Origin: F2B08 sp046260445
GTDB lineage: Bacteria > Actinomycetota > Actinomycetes > Actinomycetales > Dermatophilaceae
DNA length: 55,839 nucleotides
Reading direction: 5' to 3'
Assembly: GCA_046260445.1 (NCBI GenBank)
Contig: JBHEPF010000085.1
Location: 1 to 55,839, forward strand
Part shown: one piece after another, positions 49,551 through 55,839 of the stretch
How positions within the stretch are numbered: position 1 is the first letter of the stretch
Layout of the letters: every line of letters begins with the position of its first letter
Position numbers and translations under genes: made by a program
Notes under the pieces: model-generated
The model's input: only the letters and a program-made list of their open reading frames with translations
Told to the model about the DNA's origin: nothing
The model's database searches: none

Positions 49551-51359
49551 GTGGACAACCTTGCAGTTCTCAGCCTGCTGGCCATTGCGCCGATCGTCCT
49601 GGTGGGAGTGCTACTGGCCGGCTTCCGCTGGCCGGCGAAGTACGCCATGCCCGTCGGCTACGTCGTGACCGTCGCCATCGCGATGCTGGTCTGGGAGATG
49701 CGTCCGGCCGCCGTGGCCGCCGCCACCATCGAGGGGCTGGTCGTCGCGGTCACGCTCCTCTACATCGTCTTCGGCGCCCTCCTGCTTCTCGCCACCGTCA
49801 TCAGCAGTGGGGCGATGAGCACGATCCGCGCCGGCTTCTTCTCGATCTCCCCGGACCGGCGGGTGCAGGCGATCATCGTCGGCTGGCTCTTCGGGTCGTT
49901 CATCGAAGGCGCGTCCGGCTTCGGCACGCCCGCCGCGATCATCGCCCCGCTGTTGCTGGCCCTCGGATTCCCGGCCATGGCCGCGGTCATGGTCGGGCTG
50001 ATCATCCAGTCGACACCGGTCTCCTTCGGTGCCGTCGGCACGCCGCTGATCATCGGTGTCGGAAACGGCCTACGCGACGGGGCGGGCGTCAACGAGCGCG
50101 TCGCAGAGATGGGCTTCACCGGCGCCACCGCCTACGACGGTTTCATCGCAGAGATCGCCTTCCAAGTCGCGCTCATCCATGCCATCGTCGGACTGCTCAT
50201 CCCACTGGCGCTGTCGGTCATGCTCACCGGCTTCTTCGGCGAGCGCCGCAGCTTCGCGGAGGGCTTGCGGATCTGGCCCTTCGCGCTCTACGCCTCGCTC
50301 GCGATGACGGTGCCATACGTGCTGGTCGCCCGCTTCCTCGGCCCTGAGTTCCCCTCGCTCATCGGTGGGCTCGTCGGCCTGACACTGGTGATGTTCACCT
50401 CCAGCAAGGGCTTCCTCATGCCCAAGAAGAACTTCGACTTCGCACCCCGCGCCTCCTGGGAGAAGCGGTGGATGGGCTCGGTCGACATCGACCACATGGA
50501 GGTCGGCCAGAAGAAGATGGGCATGATGACGGCGTGGTCGCCCTACGTGATCGTGGCGCTGGTGCTCCTGGCCACCCGGCTCATCGAGCCCCTGACGAAC
50601 GTGTTGCGCGGTGAGGCCCCCTGGGTGACGATCCCGTTCGAGAACCTTCTCGGGACCGGCATCTCGACGAATTGGCAGTGGCTCTACAGCCCCGGTTCGG
50701 TCTTCATCGTCGCGGTGCTCATCACGTACGCGCTGCACCGGATGAACGGACACCAGATCCGCCAGACCTGGAAGGTCGCCGGGGGCCAACTCCTCGGCAC
50801 CGCCGTGGCGCTCCTCTTCGCCCTCCCGCTGGTCCGTCTGCTCATCCGCTCGGGCCCCGAGTTCACCGAGTCCGGTCTGGCGTCCATGCCGGTCACACTG
50901 GCGGAAGGCGCTGCCGCCATCGGCGGCGCGAACTGGCCGCTCATCAGCCCGTGGATCGGTGCTCTGGGGGCCTTCATCGCCGGCTCCAACACCGTCTCCA
51001 ACCTCACCTTCTCGCTCTTCCAGTTCGCCACGGGTGAGAACATCGGTGTCCAGCCGGAGACCGTCGTGGCCATCCAGGCCGTTGGCGGTGCCGGTGGCAA
51101 CCCGGTGGCGATCCACAACATCGTCGCCGCGTCGGCGACCGTCGGACTGCTCGGTCGGGAGGGAGACCTGATCAGGAAGACGGTCCTGATCACCATCTAC
51201 TACTGTCTAGCGGCGGGTGTCGTGGGATACACGCTCATCTACGGACTGGGCGGCGCCGGCCTTGTGCAGTTCATCATCCTCATCGCCATCCTGGTGGGCC
51301 TGGTGTTCTGGATCCTGAACAGGGAGAAGAAGCTGGAGAAGGTCGAAGCGGCGCGCTGA
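49551..51359 (+). CDS. lldP: L-lactate permease
   Basis: A 602-aa polytopic membrane protein of the LctP family, lactate/H+ symporter, with about 13-14 hydrophobic segments. Family hallmarks: GWLFGSFIEGASGFGTPAAI, IIQSTPVSFGAVGTPLIIG, GSNTVSNLTFSLFQF and VAIQAVGGAGGNPVAIHNIV near the C-terminus. Start GTG 49551 with TGAGGTG at five bases; CATACT just upstream may be part of the promoter. Single gene, divergent from IclR across the IS remnant, ending in a strong hairpin. Supplies the lactate used by lutABC and the large FAD oxidase. Confidence 0.94.
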   Translation: MDNLAVLSLLAIAPIVLVGVLLAGFRWPAKYAMPVGYVVTVAIAMLVWEMRPAAVAAATIEGLVVAVTLLYIVFGALLLLATVISSGAMSTIRAGFFSISPDRRVQAIIVGWLFGSFIEGASGFGTPAAIIAPLLLALGFPAMAAVMVGLIIQSTPVSFGAVGTPLIIGVGNGLRDGAGVNERVAEMGFTGATAYDGFIAEIAFQVALIHAIVGLLIPLALSVMLTGFFGERRSFAEGLRIWPFALYASLAMTVPYVLVARFLGPEFPSLIGGLVGLTLVMFTSSKGFLMPKKNFDFAPRASWEKRWMGSVDIDHMEVGQKKMGMMTAWSPYVIVALVLLATRLIEPLTNVLRGEAPWVTIPFENLLGTGISTNWQWLYSPGSVFIVAVLITYALHRMNGHQIRQTWKVAGGQLLGTAVALLFALPLVRLLIRSGPEFTESGLASMPVTLAEGAAAIGGANWPLISPWIGALGAFIAGSNTVSNLTFSLFQFATGENIGVQPETVVAIQAVGGAGGNPVAIHNIVAASATVGLLGREGDLIRKTVLITIYYCLAAGVVGYTLIYGLGGAGLVQFIILIAILVGLVFWILNREKKLEKVEAAR

Positions 51360-51385
51360 CCGTCAGCGGCCGCGCCACCACGACA

Positions 51386-51417
51386 ACGCCCCGCCCGGGT
51401 CTTCCAGGGCGGGGCGT
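51386..51417. terminator. Bidirectional hairpin terminator between lldP and glcF
   Basis: ACGCCCCGCCC (51386-51396) and GGGCGGGGCGT (51407-51417) form an 11-bp perfect G+C-rich stem with a 10-base loop between convergent genes. Confidence 0.85.
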
Positions 51418-51443
51418 CGTCCTTGGGTGCGGACAGGTCGCGG

Positions 51444-52856
51444 TCAGACCAGGTGCTCGCCCCGGATCGACGCGTCGAGCAGCGTCGCGGTGTGCACGAA
51501 CGGGACCGGCCGCCCGGCGCGCTCCAGCGCCTGGCTGATCTGCATGAGGCACCCCGGGTTGGCGGTGACGAGCAGGTCGGCCCCGGTCCGCAGAATGTTG
51601 CCCACCTTCAGGTCCCCGAGCTCACGGGCGGGCGCGGGGTTGAGGATGTTGTAGACCCCGGCGGATCCGCAGCAGATCTCGGCGTCCGGGACCTCGTGGA
51701 GGGTCACGCCGGGCACCTCCCGCAGCAGCTGGCGGGGCTGGCTGACGACCTTCTGGGCGTGACGCAGGTGGCAGGCGTCGTGGTATGCGACCACCACCTC
51801 GCGTCCTTCGGGGCCGATGGGGTGGCGGGGAGCGACGGAGCCCAGCTCGACGAGGATCTCCGAGAGGTCGCTGACCCGGTCGCTGAAGGCGCGAGCCCGG
51901 TCGGCGTAGTCGGGGTCGTCCGCCAGTAGGTGGACGTACTCCTTCATCGTCGACCCGCAGCCGGCCGAGTTGACCACGACCCGGGCGACGCCGGCCTCCT
52001 CGAAGGTGTCGATGAGGCGCCGGGCGAACTCCTGCCCCTCCTCCTTGCGGCCCGTGTGCACGGACAGGGCCCCGCAGCACCCCTGTCGCTGCGGGGCGAT
52101 CACGTCGCAGCCCTCGGCAGCGAGCACGCGCGCCGTCGCCGTGTTGACGTCGCCGAAGAACTCGCGCTGAACGCACCCGGTCAGCATCCCGACCACGGCC
52201 CGCCGCCGCCCCACGGCAGGGGTGCGTTCGGGCACGCTGACGCGCGGACCGAGCGGAGGCGCGAGGTTCTGCAGGACCTCGAGCCGGGGGCTGACCCGAC
52301 CGAGCAGCCCGGTGCGCTGCACCAGTCCCAGGGCGCCGCTGCGTTGGGCCAGGCGCAGGGGACCGCGCAGGGCCCGGAGCCGGGCGGGGTAGGGGAAGAG
52401 GCTGAAGATGAGGGCGCGCATCCGGCGGTCGGCGGGAGGCCGTTCGACGCGGCGCTCGACCTGGGCGCGGGTCTGCTCGAGCAGCCGGTCGTACTGCACG
52501 CCGGACGGGCAGGCCGTGACGCATGCCATGCACCCCAGGCACGCGTCCCAGTGACTGACCATTGCCTGGGTCAGTGGTGCCCCCTCGACGCCGGCACGCA
52601 TGAGGTCGATGCGGCCACGCGGGCTGTCCATCTCCTCGCCCCACAGGGTGTAGGTCGGGCAGGTCGCCAGGCAGAAGCCGCAGTGGACGCACTCGTCGAT
52701 CAGCTCCTGGCTCGGCGGGTGGTGGGCGTCGAAGGCGGGCGAGGCCAGGACCTCGGAGCGCTCCTCGCGGACCGTGGGCATGCCCACCTCGATGGCCTCG
52801 GTGGCCCTGGGAGCAGGTCTGTGCGATCCGACGGGCAGGGTCGGTCGTGCGCTCAT
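51444..52856 (-). CDS. glcF: Glycolate oxidase iron-sulfur subunit
   Basis: A 470-aa protein with two 4Fe-4S motifs, CVHCGFCLATCPTYTLWGEE (about residue 56) and CLGCMACVTACPSGVQYDRL (about 105), and two CCG domains: GCVQREFFGDVN with RQGCCGALSVHTG, and ACHLRHAQ with EICCGSAGVYNIL. It takes electrons from GlcD/GlcE and passes them to quinone at the membrane. It starts one base after the glcE stop. The last of the three glc genes; converges on lldP with a shared terminator. Confidence 0.93.
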   Translation of the reverse strand: MSARPTLPVGSHRPAPRATEAIEVGMPTVREERSEVLASPAFDAHHPPSQELIDECVHCGFCLATCPTYTLWGEEMDSPRGRIDLMRAGVEGAPLTQAMVSHWDACLGCMACVTACPSGVQYDRLLEQTRAQVERRVERPPADRRMRALIFSLFPYPARLRALRGPLRLAQRSGALGLVQRTGLLGRVSPRLEVLQNLAPPLGPRVSVPERTPAVGRRRAVVGMLTGCVQREFFGDVNTATARVLAAEGCDVIAPQRQGCCGALSVHTGRKEEGQEFARRLIDTFEEAGVARVVVNSAGCGSTMKEYVHLLADDPDYADRARAFSDRVSDLSEILVELGSVAPRHPIGPEGREVVVAYHDACHLRHAQKVVSQPRQLLREVPGVTLHEVPDAEICCGSAGVYNILNPAPARELGDLKVGNILRTGADLLVTANPGCLMQISQALERAGRPVPFVHTATLLDASIRGEHLV

Positions 52857-52857
52857 G

Positions 52858-54087
52858 TCAGAGTCCTCCTACGAAGCGTCCGGGGGCCAGGATGCGGCCG
52901 GGATCGAACTCGGCCTTGACCCGGCGCATGAGGTCCAGGGCAGGGACTGGGCCCCACGTGTCCATGGCCCGCTTCGTCTCGGGTTCGGCGTCGAGGACGA
53001 CCGTGGAACCGCCGATCTCCGTGCAGACGCGTCGGACCGATTCGACGGACCGGCAGACGGCCTCGGTGTCACCGCCCGCAGGAAGGGTGGCGTGCAGCAC
53101 GCCGACGCCGGCCGAGCCGGTCACCGTGGCCCCGTGCCCGCGTAGCTCACGGACGAGATCGGGTATGCCGCTGAGGCGGGCGGTCGAGCGCAGCAGTACG
53201 GGCCGTGCTCCTGTGCCGTTCGCCACCCCTGGCAGCCGCCCCCACCAGGTGGGTGGCTCCTCGGCGATCCAGGCATCCTGACCCAGCTGGGTGGCCAGGC
53301 TCTCGGCGCGCGCGGAGGCACCCACCTCTGTGCCGCTCACAAGCGCCGCCACCACCGGATCCTCGTCGGGACCGACGTGGACTTCGATGGCATGCGGGAC
53401 GAGCTGGCTGGCGACGAGGTCTGCAAGGACCTCGACGAGCCGCTCCTGCGTCGTGGGGGCGCCGATCCAGAAGGTGGCTGCAGGCACGGGATGAAGCCGC
53501 ACCGTGACCTCGGTGAGGATGGCCAGCGTGCCCCACGACCCGGTCAACAGCTTCGACAGGTCGTAGCCGGCGACGTTCTTGACGACCTTGCCGCCGGCCT
53601 TGGCGACGGTGCCGTCCGCACGCACGAAGCGGACTCCGATGACGACGTCCCGGGCCGCGCCGACCCACATGCGCCGCGGGCCGGCGAGGTTGGTCGCCAC
53701 CGCGCCGCCGAGGGTGCTGTCCCCGGTGAGGTCGTCGATGACGAGCTGGTGGCGTCCCTGCCCGAGGGTGTCCTGGAGCCGGTCCAGCGGCATGCCGGCG
53801 CCGGCGGTGGCGATGAGGTCGCCACGCGAGTGCTCGACGAGCTGGTCCATCCGCGTCGTGTCGAGCAGCACGTCCAGCCGCTCGGGTGGACGGCCCCAGA
53901 CGAGCTTGCTGCCGTGACCACGGACGACCACGGCCAGGCCCTGTTCATGGCAGACACGCAGTAGCGCGGAGGTCTCGGCAGCGGAGGCCGGGCTGGCCAC
54001 GGCCCGTGGTGCCACGCCGTCGACGGAGTCGGCGGCGTCTGGCTCCGCGAGCTCGCACACGCCGTCGAGGAGGTCGAGCGTCGACAT
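52858..54087 (-). CDS. glcE: Glycolate oxidase FAD-binding subunit GlcE
   Basis: A 409-aa FAD-binding_4 protein, shorter than GlcD and lacking its substrate-oxidising C-terminal domain. VVRGHGSKLVWGRPPERLDV, TLGGAVATNLAGPRRMWVG and VRADGTVAKAGGKVVKNVAG, YDLSKLLTGSWGTLAILTEV form the FAD site. It pairs with GlcD and GlcF in the glycolate oxidase complex. The start ATG 54087 shares one base with the glcD stop (TGATG). Confidence 0.92.
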   Translation of the reverse strand: MSTLDLLDGVCELAEPDAADSVDGVAPRAVASPASAAETSALLRVCHEQGLAVVVRGHGSKLVWGRPPERLDVLLDTTRMDQLVEHSRGDLIATAGAGMPLDRLQDTLGQGRHQLVIDDLTGDSTLGGAVATNLAGPRRMWVGAARDVVIGVRFVRADGTVAKAGGKVVKNVAGYDLSKLLTGSWGTLAILTEVTVRLHPVPAATFWIGAPTTQERLVEVLADLVASQLVPHAIEVHVGPDEDPVVAALVSGTEVGASARAESLATQLGQDAWIAEEPPTWWGRLPGVANGTGARPVLLRSTARLSGIPDLVRELRGHGATVTGSAGVGVLHATLPAGGDTEAVCRSVESVRRVCTEIGGSTVVLDAEPETKRAMDTWGPVPALDLMRRVKAEFDPGRILAPGRFVGGL

Positions 54088-55565
54088 CAGAACACCTCCG
54101 CCAGCCCAGCGTCCTGCAGCGGGTGAGCGCCCTGCACGATCCGGGGTCGCTCGCCGCACAGTCGCGGGGTCGGGTAGATCTTGCCCGGGTTCGCGATCCC
54201 GGCCGGGTCGAAGGCGCAGCGGACGAGCTGCATGGTGTCCAGGTCTTCCTCGGTGAACATCCGCGGCATGTACTTGGCCTTGTCCGCGCCGACGCCGTGT
54301 TCGCCGGTGATCGAGCCCCCGTGTTCGATGCAGAGGTCGAGGATCATTCCCGACACCATCTCGGCCCTCTCGGTCGCGCCCTCCTGGGCGGCGTCGAAGA
54401 GGACGAGCGGATGGAGGTTGCCGTCGCCCGCGTGGAAGACGTTGGCGACGCGGACGCCGTGCTCGGCGCTGATCTCGGCCATTCTGCGCAGCACCTGGGG
54501 CAGCGCCGTACGCGGAACCACGCCGTCCTGGACGATGTAGTCGGGGGAGATCCGACCGACGGCAGCGAAGGCGGACTTGCGGCCCTTCCAGATCTCAGCC
54601 CGCTCGGCGGCGTCGGTGGCCATCCGGAACTCGAAGGCACCCTCCTCGGTGCAGATCTGCTCGACCACCGCATACTCGTGCTCGACCTCCTGCAGGGCAC
54701 CGTCGAGCTCGACGACGAGAACCGCACCGGCGCCCGCGGGGTAGCCGCAGGAGACCGCCTTCTCGGCGGCCTCGATCGCCAGCGCGTCCATGATCTCGAT
54801 CGCCGCCGGCACGATGCCGGCCGCGATGATCGCGCTCGTGGCGGCCCCGGCCTGGTCGGTCGTGGGGAAGCCGGCGAGGATGGTCCGTACCTCCTGCGGC
54901 AAGCGGACGAGCCGGACCGTGGCACGGGTGGCCACGCCGAGCGTGCCCTCGGACCCGACGAATGCGCCCACGAGGTCGTAGCCGGGGGCGTCAGGGGCGT
55001 CGGTGCCGAGCGTCACCCGATCGCCGGACGGGGTCACGACATCCAGGGAGAGCACGTGGTTGCTGGTGAAGCCATACTTGAGGCAGTGCGCCCCGCCGGA
55101 GTTCTCCGCGACGTTGCCGCCGATCGAGCAGATCTGCTGGCTGCTCGGGTCGGGCGCGAAGTAGTAGCCCTCCGGGTTGGCCGCCTTCGAGACCTGGAGG
55201 TTGATCACCCCCGCGTCCACGTCTGCGCGCTGGTCCGCGGCACGGATGGCGTGCAGGGTGCGGATGCGGCTGGTGACCACGAGCACGCCGTCGGCACGGG
55301 GGAGCGCGCCGCCGCTCAGTCCGGTGCCCGACCCCCGCGCCACGAAGGGCACGCTGTGGCGGGCGCAGGCCGCCACCGTCGCCGCGATGTCCTGTGCGCT
55401 GTCCGCGAGGACCACTAGGGCGGGGGTGACCCGGTAGGCCGCAAGGCCGTCACACGCGTAGGTGTCGACCTCGCTGGGGTCGGTGAGCAGGTGGGAGTCG
55501 GGTATGACGTCGCGCAGGTCCTCCAGCACGTGCCGGACGTCACCGCTGCTGCCGTCGAACGCCAT
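54087..55565 (-). CDS. glcD: Glycolate oxidase catalytic subunit GlcD
   Basis: A 492-aa FAD-linked oxidase oxidising glycolate to glyoxylate (related members take D-lactate). FAD-binding: VPFVARGSGTGLSGGALPRA, DPSSQQICSIGGNVAENSGG, GAFVGSEGTLGVATRATVRL. Catalytic C-terminal domain: NVFHAGDGNLHPLVLFDA and HGGSITGEHGVGADKAKYMP with the active His residues; end FDPAGIANPGKIYPTPRLCG. Start ATG 55565 with GAGGAGG seven bases upstream. It is 50 bases behind the malate synthase stop and probably co-transcribed with it. Confidence 0.94.
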   Translation of the reverse strand: MAFDGSSGDVRHVLEDLRDVIPDSHLLTDPSEVDTYACDGLAAYRVTPALVVLADSAQDIAATVAACARHSVPFVARGSGTGLSGGALPRADGVLVVTSRIRTLHAIRAADQRADVDAGVINLQVSKAANPEGYYFAPDPSSQQICSIGGNVAENSGGAHCLKYGFTSNHVLSLDVVTPSGDRVTLGTDAPDAPGYDLVGAFVGSEGTLGVATRATVRLVRLPQEVRTILAGFPTTDQAGAATSAIIAAGIVPAAIEIMDALAIEAAEKAVSCGYPAGAGAVLVVELDGALQEVEHEYAVVEQICTEEGAFEFRMATDAAERAEIWKGRKSAFAAVGRISPDYIVQDGVVPRTALPQVLRRMAEISAEHGVRVANVFHAGDGNLHPLVLFDAAQEGATERAEMVSGMILDLCIEHGGSITGEHGVGADKAKYMPRMFTEEDLDTMQLVRCAFDPAGIANPGKIYPTPRLCGERPRIVQGAHPLQDAGLAEVF

Positions 55566-55615
55566 ACCCGACCTCCTCGTCGTGGATGGGTGTGCTTTGC
55601 GGACCAGCCTAAATG

Positions 55616-55839
55616 TCAGTCCATCGACTCGTAGGCGGGAACGGTCAGGAAGTCCTCGAAGTCGTCGGCCACGGCGACCTTGAGGAACAGGTCCTTGGCC
55701 TCGCGGTAGTCCTCCGGCGTTCCCGGGAGCTCGTCGAGGACCTCCTGGGTGAGCCGCTCGACCAGCTCGCGGGTCACGGTGGCGCCGGTGTCCGCGAGCG
55801 TGACGTCGTTGTGCAGCCACTGCCAGATCTGCGAGCGGG
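55616..55839 (-). CDS. aceB: Malate synthase A, C-terminal end (start outside window)
   Basis: The last 74 codons of a gene that continues past the window: RSQIWQWLHNDVTLADTGAT at the edge, then VTRELVERLTQEVLDELPGT and FLKVAVADDFEDFLTVPAYE. This is the helical C-terminal plug of malate synthase A, which joins glyoxylate and acetyl-CoA. Located directly before glcDEF, whose product is glyoxylate, which supports the call. Confidence 0.9.
   Translation of the reverse strand, partial: RSQIWQWLHNDVTLADTGATVTRELVERLTQEVLDELPGTPEDYREAKDLFLKVAVADDFEDFLTVPAYESMD

Overview
The window is high-G+C, gene-dense DNA from an actinobacterium. Gene content and order (SRP RNA, dnaX, recR, DUF5063, ask, asd-like; RNase J; PrpE; DUF6297 ABC transporter; PPi-dependent phosphofructokinase; GTG and probable leaderless starts) fit Micrococcales, most likely the Intrasporangiaceae/Janibacter area. 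That placement is inference from gene style; no rRNA is present.

Layout. 1-7.8 kb: end of a HerA-like ATPase gene, a small conserved protein, propionyl-CoA synthetase, tRNA-Ser(GGA), a DUF3817 membrane protein, SRP RNA, a FrnE/DsbA-like oxidoreductase with a Cys/His-rich tail, a two-gene ABC exporter and a lipoprotein. 7.9-11 kb: GH3 beta-glucosidase and a convergent TetR regulator. 11.1-18.4 kb: dnaX, plsC, copZ-like, recR, DUF5063, ask and an aspartate-semialdehyde dehydrogenase homologue that lacks the catalytic Cys. 18.5-27 kb: carbon-flow module lutA-lutB-lutC-ppsR-ppsA (lactate to pyruvate to PEP), read away from an LldR/FadR-type regulator across a promoter carrying three palindromes, followed by PPi-phosphofructokinase. 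27-32.2 kb: LysR regulator, a 54-aa His-rich small protein, an alpha/beta hydrolase, kynureninase, a decayed kynA remnant, a ceramidase-like membrane protein, and broken pieces of a nuclease/phosphatase-fold gene and a catalase. 32.2-39.4 kb: Hsp20 with a HAIR-like operator, a deaminase, galactokinase, a frameshifted alpha-galactosidase, a 51-aa membrane protein, an SDR epimerase and a PPOX-fold protein. 39.6-45 kb: RNase J, then a gene-poor decayed zone with a three-times frameshifted acyl-CoA synthetase. 44.7-49.4 kb: a large FAD/Fe-S oxidase and an IclR regulator bracketed by inversely oriented remnants of related insertion sequences. 49.5 kb to the end: lactate permease, glycolate oxidase subunits glcF-glcE-glcD and the end of malate synthase.

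The two metabolic blocks complement each other. LldP imports lactate. LutABC and probably the large FAD/Fe-S oxidase convert it to pyruvate. PpsA, with its own regulatory kinase/phosphorylase PpsR, returns pyruvate to PEP, and PPi-PFK sits at the reversible fructose-phosphate step. GlcDEF makes glyoxylate, which malate synthase condenses with acetyl-CoA.

The most notable points are the Cys-less ASADH homologue beside ask, the kynA remnant next to an intact kynU, the LldR operator array, the FrnE Cys/His tail, long perfect hairpins between genes, inverted IS remnants around the 45-49 kb oxidase/IclR block, and a strong excess of the hexamer GTATGC/GCATAC.
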